The notes beneath the pieces were generated by a model. That model searched no databases. It saw only the letters and a program-made list of their open reading frames with translations, and was not told the origin of the DNA. Below are positions 1 through 5,899 of a stretch of DNA of 7,724 nt, piece by piece. The translations under genes and the position numbers were made by a program. Every line of letters begins with the position of its first letter. Position 1 is the first letter of the stretch. Origin of the DNA: Prevotella sp. UBA2739 (GTDB lineage Bacteria > Bacteroidota > Bacteroidia > Bacteroidales > Bacteroidaceae); contig DEJV01000063.1 in NCBI GenBank assembly GCA_002353525.1, positions 8,337-16,060 on the forward strand, given 5' to 3'.

Positions 1-116
1 TCCTCCTTGACATTGACTGCGGGTGCCGTTGTATTGGCGCGAGGCATGAAATCAGTGTTCAGGAAATCGTCAAATACTGTTGGGAACCAACTGTTTTTAA
101 ACATTACTGGTAACAT
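1..116 (-). CDS. Hsp20/alpha-crystallin small heat-shock protein, N-terminal fragment
   Basis: The gene starts at the ATG at 116-114 and runs off the left edge, so only the first 38 codons are visible. The protein begins MLPVMFKNSWFPTVFDDF and continues to TAPAVNVKED. This pattern, a short Trp/Phe-rich N-terminus followed by the entry to the alpha-crystallin domain (AxxVNVKE), is typical of Bacteroidetes Hsp20 proteins. Members are ATP-independent cytoplasmic chaperones that form oligomers and hold unfolding proteins. The alpha-crystallin domain itself is outside the window. The start is fixed by a perfect Shine-Dalgarno sequence 8 bases upstream, which is unusual for this phylum. The gene lies downstream of the AraC-type gene on the same strand, with 218 bases between them, and probably has its own promoter. 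The family call rests on the N-terminus only. Confidence 0.82.
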   Translation of the reverse strand, partial: MLPVMFKNSWFPTVFDDFLNTDFMPRANTTAPAVNVKE

Positions 117-123
117 AATCAAT

Positions 124-130
124 ACCTCCT
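124..130 (-). promoter_or_regulatory. Perfect Shine-Dalgarno of the hsp20 gene
   Basis: Read on the minus strand, AGGAGGT precedes the ATG at 116 by 7-8 bases, the ideal spacing. It complements the CCUCC core of the 16S tail over its full length. Every other start in this window has only A-rich sequence upstream, as is normal for Bacteroidetes, where the anti-Shine-Dalgarno tail is generally sequestered. Confidence 0.85.
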
Positions 131-200
131 AATTTTATTTTAAGTTAAACGTATGTCGTTGATTGCCTTTGCCTTCGCTCCGGCTCTCACCCAGTGGGGA

Positions 201-216
201 TGCAAGAAGCATGCCT
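201..216 (-). promoter_or_regulatory. Candidate sigma-54 promoter for hsp20
   Basis: On the minus strand the sequence AGGCATGCTTCTTGCA matches the sigma-54 consensus TGGCACGN4TTGCW at every fixed position except the first T and the C of CAC. The GG and GC dinucleotides are 10 bases apart, as required. A start about 12 bases downstream would give a leader of roughly 75 bases. The site overlaps an inverted repeat (ATGC-N5-GCAT, 200-212), so it could instead be an operator. No TAnnTTTG box is seen in 117-334. Three TTGTC words lie farther upstream on the minus strand (230-234, 252-256, 292-296), a possible but unproven activator region. Confidence 0.35.
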
Positions 217-334
217 GTAGGCGTTTCGTGACAAGTTGGCTTTAGGGAAAGGACAAGATGGCACTGATTTTAAACCTTAGTAATCTTTACTGACAATTCC
301 TTAAACTTCTTTAAACATTGGGCATTCATTGTGA

Positions 335-1225
335 CTATTTTCTTCGGATGTATTCGGACGGAGTTATTCCGAAGTGCTTTTTAAACTGGCGGGTGAAGTG
401 TTGGGGATAGTCAAAGCCCAGTTGCTCGGCCGTGCTGCTGATGCCTGCTCCGCTGATGAGCAGCTTTTGTGCCTGCTGCATGACAAATCGCCGGATGATG
501 TTCCCGGCGGTGTCATCCGTCATCTGCCGGACAAGGTCGCCAAAGTAGTTGGGCGAGAGAAACAGTTCCTGGGCACAGTATTTCACTGTGGGCAGCCCAT
601 GTGTTTGCTGAAGGCCCTCAGCATAATAGCGTTTGAGCAGGTTTTCGAATCGGGTGAGCAAATCGTTGGACGATTGGGTTTGCAACGAGAGCTGTCCGGC
701 ATAGAACCGGGCTATGTGTTCCAAGACTAGCTGCAGGTAGGCAACGATGATCTGCTGCGTATGGGCGTCGTTCTGCAATAGTTCTGTGCGCATAGTCTCC
801 AACAGGCTGACGATGGTTTGCCGCTGCTCGGTGGTCATCAGCAGCGCCTCGTTGGTGTTGTACGAAAAGTAAGTATAGGTAGGCATTCTCCGTTCAAGGT
901 CGGTGCCGTGCAGAAGCTCCGGGTCGAAGAGTAGCGCCCATCCTTTGGTCTGAATCTCTTCGCCAGTATCGGCCTTACCTCCAATCTGGCCTGGTGAGAC
1001 ACACATCAGGGCATGACGGCGAAGATCGTAGGTGGTGAGGCCGTAGGTAAGGTCTTCCAGGGTCTCGTCACCGATGAAGATGCCATAGACATCGTAGTTG
1101 TTGAGCGAGTGTCGGCAGTGCTCCAGCTCGTCGTAGTGGATGACCGATACGAGCGGATGCAATACGGGCGCACCGATATATCGGGCGTAGTCGTTGACAT
1201 GGTGTACCTTCAGTATCTTTTTCAT
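335..1225 (-). CDS. AraC-family transcriptional regulator
   Basis: This is a 296-residue cytoplasmic regulator. Residues about 190-296 form the double helix-turn-helix AraC/XylS DNA-binding domain. The first helix-turn-helix is around VKYCAQELFLSPNYFGDLVR (214-233). The family signature LGFDYPQHFTRQFKKHFG (269-286) is followed by ITPSEYIRRK at the C-terminus. Residues 1-185 are a sensor domain of unknown ligand with the opening common in Bacteroidetes members (MKKILKV, then LHPLVSVI). The open frame extends upstream to 1354, but I chose the ATG at 1225 because it begins the conserved domain and a strong promoter lies at 1234-1264, inside the longer frame. The gene is divergent from aldo/keto reductase 1, so it is a candidate regulator of that cluster. 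Ligand and targets are not visible. Confidence 0.9.
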   Translation of the reverse strand: MKKILKVHHVNDYARYIGAPVLHPLVSVIHYDELEHCRHSLNNYDVYGIFIGDETLEDLTYGLTTYDLRRHALMCVSPGQIGGKADTGEEIQTKGWALLFDPELLHGTDLERRMPTYTYFSYNTNEALLMTTEQRQTIVSLLETMRTELLQNDAHTQQIIVAYLQLVLEHIARFYAGQLSLQTQSSNDLLTRFENLLKRYYAEGLQQTHGLPTVKYCAQELFLSPNYFGDLVRQMTDDTAGNIIRRFVMQQAQKLLISGAGISSTAEQLGFDYPQHFTRQFKKHFGITPSEYIRRK

Positions 1226-1233
1226 ATCGCCGT

Positions 1234-1264
1234 CAAAGGTACAATGAAGCGAGGGAAAAACAAA
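1234..1264 (-). promoter_or_regulatory. Promoter of the AraC-family gene
   Basis: On the minus strand, TTTG (1264-1261), a 19-base spacer and TACCTTTG (1241-1234) match the Bacteroidetes primary promoter TTTG-N19-21-TAnnTTTG exactly. Transcription would start near 1227-1231, so the ATG at 1225 has a leader of only a few bases. Confidence 0.8.
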
Positions 1265-1314
1265 ATTTTTTTTGAGTTTTTCCGTGTGCGAGTACCCTTG
1301 GGCAAAGTTTAAAA

Positions 1315-1345
1315 TACCGTTTTTTCTCCATTTTCGGTAAATATG
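1315..1345. promoter_or_regulatory. Possible operator in the araC/reductase gap
   Basis: TACCG (1315-1319) and CGGTA (1335-1339) form a perfect inverted repeat with a 15-base spacer in the divergent intergenic region. The right half runs into GGTAAATATG (1336-1345), which differs by one base from the start of the operator-like site at 7164-7178 near hxlR. It could bind the AraC-type or the HxlR-type protein, or be chance. The region is AT-rich, so confidence is low. Confidence 0.25.
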
Positions 1346-1392
1346 GTTGAACAATCCGTATTTTATTTAATCCCCCCAACCCTTTTTCGCCG

Positions 1393-1400
1393 TATCTTTG
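1393..1400 (+). promoter_or_regulatory. -7 promoter box upstream of aldo/keto reductase 1
   Basis: TATCTTTG is an exact TAnnTTTG box. No good TTTG lies at the expected 19-21 base spacing; only TTTA at 1366-1369 is near (23 bases), so the promoter may need an activator, fitting the divergent AraC gene. A start near 1404-1408 would place the whole octamer-repeat element 1410-1588 in a leader of about 225 bases. Confidence 0.55.
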
Positions 1401-1409
1401 CAATCGAAT

Positions 1410-1588
1410 GAATTCTCGGAGGTACGAATTCTCGGAGGTACGAAGGTGCGAGGGTACGAGAATACCCTTGTCCTCGTCAATAGTAAATCCAAGAGCTTTT
1501 GATAGTCGAGACTAATCTCGCACCCTCGCACCTCCGCACCTTCGCACCCTCGAAAAATCCTACCCTCGCACCTTCGTACCTCCGAACA
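1410..1588. repeat. Octamer-repeat palindromic element, copy A
   Basis: The left arm (1410-1465) is seven 8-base units of the type GARGGTRC, including a perfect tandem pair of a 16-base unit starting GAATTCTCGG at 1410 and 1426. The right arm (1517-1588) is nine units of the complementary type YTCGYACC. Between them lies a 51-base core (1466-1516). The arms are complementary: GGTGCGAGGGTACGAG at 1445-1460 pairs with CTCGCACCCTCGCACC at 1517-1532 with one mismatch. At the core's right edge CGAGA-CTAA-TCTCG (1507-1520) can form a small hairpin. The element sits between the promoter box and the start codon of reductase 1. It has no transposase, and reading frames within it only translate the repeat. 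Confidence 0.9.
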
Positions 1589-1632
1589 TAAAAGATGTAT
1601 AACACGAAACTTAAATACAAAACTGTAAAGAT

Positions 1633-2568
1633 ATGAGTAAGATAGCATTAGGAACCTGGGCCTGGGGCGCAGGAGCATTCGGTGGCGACACCGTGTTTGG
1701 AAGTAAGACCGACGTGGAGAACCTGAAACCCGTATTCGATGCGGCAATGAAGGCCGGACTCTCTCTCTGGGACACGGCTACGGCCTATGGCATGGGCGAA
1801 TCGGAGCGCATTCTCGGCACCCTGGCAAAGGATTACAAACGCGAGGATGTGCAGATATCCACGAAGTTCACGCCCCAGATTGCGGAGGTGTTTGAGAACT
1901 CTGTAGAGAAGATGGCCGATGCTTCGATTGAGCGCATGGGCTGCGACTACATCGACATCTACTGGATTCACAATCCCATGGATGTGGAGCGCTGGACTCC
2001 GGGACTGATTCCCCTGCTGAAGAGCGGCAAGGTGAAGCGCGTGGGCGTGTCTAACCATAACATCAAGGAGATTCAGCGTGCCAACGAGATACTGGGTGAT
2101 GCAGGCTTCAAGGTATCGGCTGTGCAGAACCACTTCTCGCTGCTCTATCGCTCGTCGGAGAAGGGTGGGGTGCTCGACTATTGCAAAGAGAACGGTATTG
2201 AGTTCTGGGCCTACATGGTATTGGAGCAGGGAGCCCTCTCTGGTAAATATAATAAGGAGAACCCGCTGCCCGAGGAGAGTGACCGCGGCAAGAAATACAA
2301 TCCCGTGCTGCCGCAGCTGGAGACTCTGACGAACGAGATGAAGGCGATAGGAGAGAAGTACGGTGCCTCCTGCTCGCAGATAGGCATAGCCTGGGCCATT
2401 GCTAAGGGCACGATGCCCATCATCGGAGCCACGAAGGAGCGTCACGTCGTCGAGGCTGCCGAAGCCGCCAAGATTGTGTTGACTGCCGAGGAGGTGGCTC
2501 GTCTGGAACAACTCGCTGATGCCACCGGCATTGACACCCGTGGCGGATGGGAACACCCCATGGAGTAA
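1633..2568 (+). CDS. Aldo/keto reductase 1
   Basis: This 311-residue cytoplasmic protein is a full-length member of the aldo/keto reductase superfamily, (beta/alpha)8 barrels that reduce aldehydes and ketones with NAD(P)H. The catalytic tetrad is visible: Asp47 and Tyr52 in WDTATAYGMGESE, Lys78 in STKF, and His113 in IHNP. The C-terminal cofactor loop is GATKERHV (265-272), with Lys268 and Arg270 placed to bind the cofactor phosphate. Other landmarks are GVSNHN (138-143) and VQNHFSLLYR (164-173). The ATG at 1633 follows an A-rich leader without Shine-Dalgarno and begins the first strand MSKIALGTWAWG. The gene heads a probable two-gene unit with the amidohydrolase 41 bases downstream, and its leader contains repeat copy A. 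The substrate is unknown; subfamily assignment would need a tree. Confidence 0.93.
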   Translation: MSKIALGTWAWGAGAFGGDTVFGSKTDVENLKPVFDAAMKAGLSLWDTATAYGMGESERILGTLAKDYKREDVQISTKFTPQIAEVFENSVEKMADASIERMGCDYIDIYWIHNPMDVERWTPGLIPLLKSGKVKRVGVSNHNIKEIQRANEILGDAGFKVSAVQNHFSLLYRSSEKGGVLDYCKENGIEFWAYMVLEQGALSGKYNKENPLPEESDRGKKYNPVLPQLETLTNEMKAIGEKYGASCSQIGIAWAIAKGTMPIIGATKERHVVEAAEAAKIVLTAEEVARLEQLADATGIDTRGGWEHPME

Positions 2569-2569
2569 A

Positions 2570-2612
2570 GATAATTGATAATTGGCAATTGATAATTGAT
2601 AATTAAAAATTG
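2570..2612 (+). repeat. AT-rich ATAATTG repeat between reductase 1 and the amidohydrolase
   Basis: The gap consists almost wholly of imperfect direct copies of GATAATTG or AATTGATA, running from two bases after the reductase stop codon into AAAAATTG. The last TTG is the only start-like codon that opens the amidohydrolase frame ahead of its hydrophobic segment. A similar AT-rich short repeat is, from memory, common between genes in Bacteroidales. It is unrelated to the GC-rich octamer elements of this window. Confidence 0.7.
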
Positions 2613-3611
2613 AGGACGAGAGTTTTATTGCTGTCCATGATGACAGCGGCTAATATATATGCTCAAGGTATGATGGATGTGCATAGCCACATCATCACTC
2701 CTGAGTTTTTGTCTGCTCTCAATGCTGAAGGGCGGTTGATGGACGAGGGATTCCCTCTGCCTAAGTATGATGCCAACATGCATCTGCGGTGGATGGACGA
2801 GGCGGGCATCCAGACATCGGTGCTGACCTTGGCGGCACCCCAGCCCCTCTCCAAGGGAGGCGTGGCTGGCCAGTCTGTTGTCCGCAAGTTCAATGAGGCT
2901 GCAGCCCAACTGAAGAGACAGCATCCTGGACGTTTCCTGTTTTGTGCGGCCCTGCCATTGTCCGATGTGGATGCGGCCATCCGCGAGGCTATCTATGCCC
3001 TCGACACGTTGAAGGCCGACGGCATTAAGCTGGCTACCAATGTGGACGGACAATATCTTGGTGCGCCAAAGCTCGATACGCTCTTCTCGGTGCTCAACGA
3101 GCGGCGGGCTGTGGTCATTCTGCATCCCCATCGTCCTGAGCCAGTCAACCGTCAGGTGATGCAGCAGACACCCCTGGCCATGCAGGAATATCTCTCGGAG
3201 ACTACCCGGGCCGTCACGAACATGATTAGCCGCAACGTGCTAGCCCGCTACCCCAATGTGAAGGTTGTGGTACCCCATTGCGGAGCCTACCTGCCCTTGG
3301 CCATCCCGCGCATGAAGTCGTTGACTCCCGTGATGCAGAAAAACAAACTAGTGGGCGAGATCGACTACAAGGCCAATCTTGCAGCCCTCTACTACGACCT
3401 GGCAGGCGCGCACTCGGCGGAGGTCGTCCGCATCTTGCTCACCATCACCACGCCCGACCATCTGCTTTATGGTTCCGACTATCCCTATGTGGCCCCTCAG
3501 GTGCTCACGCAAAGCCTGCAGCGCATGAAGGATTATCTGACCACAGAGCCCGACCTTGCGCCTTACAAAGAAATGATTATGCACAAGAATGCAGAAAGGC
3601 TATTCAAATAG
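2610..3611 (+). CDS. Probable exported amidohydrolase_2 (ACMSD-like) family hydrolase or decarboxylase
   Basis: This 333-residue protein has the fold and metal ligands of the amidohydrolase_2 family (TIM-barrel hydrolases and decarboxylases related to aminocarboxymuconate-semialdehyde decarboxylase). Visible landmarks are His25 and His27 in DVHSHI, His172 and His174 in ILHPHRPEP, His223 in VVPHCGAYLPL and Asp290 in YGSDYPY. Residues 1-19 (RTR, then a short hydrophobic run ending IYAQ) resemble a short type I signal peptide directly before the catalytic domain, suggesting periplasmic location. The start is a TTG at 2610, directly preceded by AAA with an in-frame stop at 2604-2606. The ATGs at 2637 or 2640 are alternatives, but they would remove the basic n-region. 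The gene probably shares a transcript with reductase 1. The reaction cannot be assigned from sequence alone. Confidence 0.85.
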   Translation: MRTRVLLLSMMTAANIYAQGMMDVHSHIITPEFLSALNAEGRLMDEGFPLPKYDANMHLRWMDEAGIQTSVLTLAAPQPLSKGGVAGQSVVRKFNEAAAQLKRQHPGRFLFCAALPLSDVDAAIREAIYALDTLKADGIKLATNVDGQYLGAPKLDTLFSVLNERRAVVILHPHRPEPVNRQVMQQTPLAMQEYLSETTRAVTNMISRNVLARYPNVKVVVPHCGAYLPLAIPRMKSLTPVMQKNKLVGEIDYKANLAALYYDLAGAHSAEVVRILLTITTPDHLLYGSDYPYVAPQVLTQSLQRMKDYLTTEPDLAPYKEMIMHKNAERLFK

Positions 3612-3621
3612 TTGATTTTTC

Positions 3622-3833
3622 GAAGGGACGGATTCTCGAAAGTATGAGGGTAGGAATTTTCGAAGGTACGAGGGTGCGAGGGTACGAAGGTACGAGAATA
3701 CCCTTGTCCTCATCAAATAGTAAAACCAAAAGCTTTTGATAGTCGAGACTAATCTCGCACCCTCGCACCTCCGTACCCTCGCACCTTCGAGAATCCGCAC
3801 CCTCGAAAAATCCTACCTTCGCACCCTCGAGAA
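3622..3833. repeat. Octamer-repeat palindromic element, copy B
   Basis: This is the longest copy. It has ten left units (3622-3701, consensus GARGGTRC), a 52-base core (3702-3753) and ten right units (3754-3833, consensus YTCGYACC). The core differs from copy A by about three substitutions and one indel, and contains the perfect palindrome CAAAAGCTTTTG plus the same CGAGA-CTAA-TCTCG hairpin at its right edge. It fills most of the 260-base gap between the amidohydrolase and reductase 2. I see no TAnnTTTG box in that gap, so reductase 2 is either read through this element from upstream or uses a promoter I cannot recognise. Confidence 0.9.
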
Positions 3834-3871
3834 ATAAATGATATAACAAACGAAACTATAAATCAATAGAA

Positions 3872-4906
3872 ATGGAATACGTTCAACTTGGAAACTCAGA
3901 CCTCCGTGTGTCGCGCATCTGCCTGGGCTGTATGGGCTTTGGCGATGCCACGATAGGACAACATTCGTGGACCATTGGTGAGGAACCGACATGCGAAATC
4001 ATACGTCGTTCGCTCGACCTCGGCGTGAACTTCTTCGATACAGCCATTGCCTATCAGCTAGGTACATCAGAACAGTTTGTGGGCCGCGCCTTGCGCGATA
4101 TGGCTAGGCGCGACGACGTGGTGGTGGCTACGAAGTTCCTGCCACGCACCGACGAGGAAATACAGCAGGGCATTGATGGGCGCCAGCATGTACTGAACAA
4201 TATCAACAGCAGTCTGGAGCACCTCGGCATGGACTATGTGGACTTGTATATTTACCACATCTGGGACTACAAGACTCCTGCGGAGGAGATTCTGGCGGGC
4301 ATGAACGAGGCGGTGCGCTCAGGCAAGGCCCGCTATATCGGCATCGCCAATGCCTACGCCTACCAGGTGGCGAAGATGAATGCGCTGGCCGAACGGAACG
4401 GTTGGGCAAAGTTCATCAGCGTGCAGAACCACTACAACCTCATTATGCGTGAGGAGGAGCGCGAGATGTTCCCCTTCTGTCGTGAGGAAAACATTGCCAT
4501 GACTCCCTACAGTGCGCTGGCTTCCGGTAAACTGGCCAAGCGTCCGGGCGAGAGTTCCAAGCGGCAGCAGGAAGACGCTTTCATGCACTTCAAATACGAT
4601 GCCACCGCCGAGCAGGACAACCGTATCGTGGAGCGCGTGGTGGAACTGGCCGACCGCTATGGGGTAGAGATGACGCAGATTTCGCTGGCCTGGCTGCTGA
4701 CGAAAGTAGAGGCGCCCATTGTGGGAGCCACGAAGCTGCACCACATTGACGGAGCCGTCAAAGCACTCGATGTCCGTCTTTCTGCCGATGATATCCGTTA
4801 CCTGGAAGAACCCTATGTGCCGCACCGCCTTTCTGGCGTCATGGCCGTGAACAAGCCCGTGATGAGCGAAGAGCCCGTCTGGGTGGCAGCAAGCAGGAAC
4901 AAATAA
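3872..4906 (+). CDS. Aldo/keto reductase 2
   Basis: This 344-residue cytoplasmic NAD(P)H-dependent oxidoreductase belongs to a different branch from reductase 1, with the opening EYVQLGNSDLRVSRICLGCM common to proteins annotated as general aldo/keto reductases of the YajO or voltage-gated-channel-beta type. The catalytic tetrad is Asp56 and Tyr61 in FFDTAIAYQLGTSE, Lys88 in ATKF, and His129 in YIYHIWD. The cofactor loop is GATKLHHI (285-292). The ATG at 3872 follows an A-rich leader that resembles the one before reductase 1. The gene leads a tight run with the ABM, flavin reductase and flavodoxin genes (gaps of about 10 bases), so the four are probably cotranscribed. Sequence divergence from reductase 1 argues against recent duplication. 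The substrate is unknown. Confidence 0.92.
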   Translation: MEYVQLGNSDLRVSRICLGCMGFGDATIGQHSWTIGEEPTCEIIRRSLDLGVNFFDTAIAYQLGTSEQFVGRALRDMARRDDVVVATKFLPRTDEEIQQGIDGRQHVLNNINSSLEHLGMDYVDLYIYHIWDYKTPAEEILAGMNEAVRSGKARYIGIANAYAYQVAKMNALAERNGWAKFISVQNHYNLIMREEEREMFPFCREENIAMTPYSALASGKLAKRPGESSKRQQEDAFMHFKYDATAEQDNRIVERVVELADRYGVEMTQISLAWLLTKVEAPIVGATKLHHIDGAVKALDVRLSADDIRYLEEPYVPHRLSGVMAVNKPVMSEEPVWVAASRNK

Positions 4907-4917
4907 AAATGGTAACC

Positions 4918-5313
4918 ATGAAAAAGAAGTTTAGTTTTATTCTATTGTTCACTCTTGTGCTCTCCATCACGGCAGCAGCACAAGAGACGATGATCGTACG
5001 ACTGGCCGAAATCGAGGTCTATCCCGAGTATTTGCAAGAATACCTGAAGTTTGCCAACGAGGTGGACCGTCTGAGTGTGGAGCGCGAGCCGGGAGTTGTC
5101 TGCCTGTTCCCCATGCAGAGTGCCGAGGACTCCACGCAGATACGCATTCTCGAGATCTATGCCTCAGAGGATGCCTATCAGCAGCATCTCAAGACCGAGC
5201 ATTTCCAGAAGTACAAGCAGGGAACCATGCACATGGTGAAGAGCCTGAAGCTGCCCACCATGCGGCCCCTCGACCCCGAGACCATGAAACTGATATTCAA
5301 CAAACAAAGATAA
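4918..5313 (+). CDS. Exported ABM-domain protein (putative quinol monooxygenase-like)
   Basis: This 131-residue protein has a clear type I signal peptide (MKKK, hydrophobic 5-19, AAAQ before residue 23), then one dimeric alpha/beta ferredoxin-like ABM domain. Typical features are VRLAEIEVYPEYLQEYL (27-43), SVEREPGVVCLFPMQ (53-67), ILEIYASEDAYQQHLKTEHF (78-97) with His90 and His95, and a final strand and helix before MRPL. Relatives include YgiN-type quinol monooxygenases, which act on quinols without metal or flavin, but many family members have no known activity. An alternative ATG at 4909 adds only MVT; I prefer 4918 because it begins the basic n-region. The predicted periplasmic location contrasts with the cytoplasmic reductases of the same operon. 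Confidence 0.85.
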   Translation: MKKKFSFILLFTLVLSITAAAQETMIVRLAEIEVYPEYLQEYLKFANEVDRLSVEREPGVVCLFPMQSAEDSTQIRILEIYASEDAYQQHLKTEHFQKYKQGTMHMVKSLKLPTMRPLDPETMKLIFNKQR

Positions 5314-5322
5314 GAAACGATT

Positions 5323-5889
5323 ATGAAACAGAACATCGGACAGAAACTGGCACTCTATCCCACGCCAGCCACAGTCGTTGGAACTGTCGGAGAAGGGGGA
5401 AAGGTAAACTGGCTGCTCGTAGCCCATGTCGGCATCGTCAGCCATTCGAAGCTCTTGTTGAGCGTACACTCGTCGCACCATAGCGTGAAGGCTATCAACG
5501 ATACTAAGCGGCTCTCCATCAACATCATCGACGAGGCATTTGTCTCTGCCGCCGACTATACCGGCACCGTCAGTGGAGCAAAGACCGACAAGTCGGCCAT
5601 CTTCCCCTACCATCTCGGCGATGCAGGCATGCCCGTCATCGAGCAGTCGCCGTTGGTCATGGAGTGCGAGGTGATAGACACCTACGAGATTGACGGTTTC
5701 AAAAACTACATCTGCAACGTGCTCAACACCTACGTTGAAGAAGATAAACTCGACGAGAAGGGCAAGCCCGACTATACGAAGCTGAAGCCTGTGCTCTTCG
5801 AAATGCCCACCTATAAATATCTGCGCACCGGCGACATCATCGGCGACTGCGTAAAAATGGGTAAGACGTATGGAGAAACTATGAAATAA
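5323..5889 (+). CDS. Flavin reductase-like FMN-binding protein
   Basis: This 188-residue cytoplasmic protein fits the flavin_Reduct (DIM6/NTAB) family of split-barrel FMN proteins. The N-terminal YPTPATVVGTVGEGGKVNW (12-30) followed by LLVAHVGIVSHSKLLLSV is the usual FMN-binding region. SHHSVKAINDTKRLSINIID (51-70) and the late VLFEMPTYKYLRTGD (157-171) complete the fold. Members reduce flavin with NAD(P)H for partner oxygenases or act as stand-alone oxidoreductases on quinones and other acceptors. It lies 9 bases after the ABM gene and 10 before the flavodoxin gene, so the three may be functionally linked. No signal peptide is present. Which electron donor and acceptor it uses is not evident. 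Confidence 0.88.
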   Translation: MKQNIGQKLALYPTPATVVGTVGEGGKVNWLLVAHVGIVSHSKLLLSVHSSHHSVKAINDTKRLSINIIDEAFVSAADYTGTVSGAKTDKSAIFPYHLGDAGMPVIEQSPLVMECEVIDTYEIDGFKNYICNVLNTYVEEDKLDEKGKPDYTKLKPVLFEMPTYKYLRTGDIIGDCVKMGKTYGETMK

Positions 5890-5899
5890 AAACGAGCTT

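Noticed and set aside
279..291. Small hairpin AGTAA-TCT-TTACT downstream of the AraC-family gene as its terminator
   Set aside because: The stem is five AT-rich base pairs with no T-run after it, so it is too weak to call.
374..1312. Open frames on the plus strand (374-730 and 1013-1312) within the AraC-family gene
   Set aside because: They are shadows of a well-supported regulator on the other strand and have no family features or promoter.
1410..1588. CRISPR array or integron attachment array as an explanation of the octamer repeats
   Set aside because: Units are 8 bases, degenerate and directly adjacent, with no unique spacers, and the two arms are inverse complements. No cas or integrase gene is near.
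1367..1747. Frames inside the octamer elements (also 3600-3849 minus, 6342-6563 minus, 6473-6973 plus) giving peptides like GAKVRGYEGTR
   Set aside because: An 8-base repeat read in any open frame gives an 8-residue repeat. The frames end arbitrarily and extend into unrelated genes, so they are not proteins.
1648..2556. A 302-codon open frame on the minus strand opposite aldo/keto reductase 1
   Set aside because: It mirrors a protein with an intact catalytic tetrad, and its translation shows no recognisable domain. Long antisense frames are common opposite GC-rich coding sequence.
3278..3739. A plus-strand frame overlapping the end of the amidohydrolase and running into repeat B
   Set aside because: The first part is an out-of-frame reading of the amidohydrolase and the tail only translates the octamer repeat.
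3612..3871. A primary-type promoter for reductase 2 in the gap after the amidohydrolase
   Set aside because: I found no TAnnTTTG box on the plus strand here; the nearest, AGCTTTTG in the element core, misses both the T and the A.
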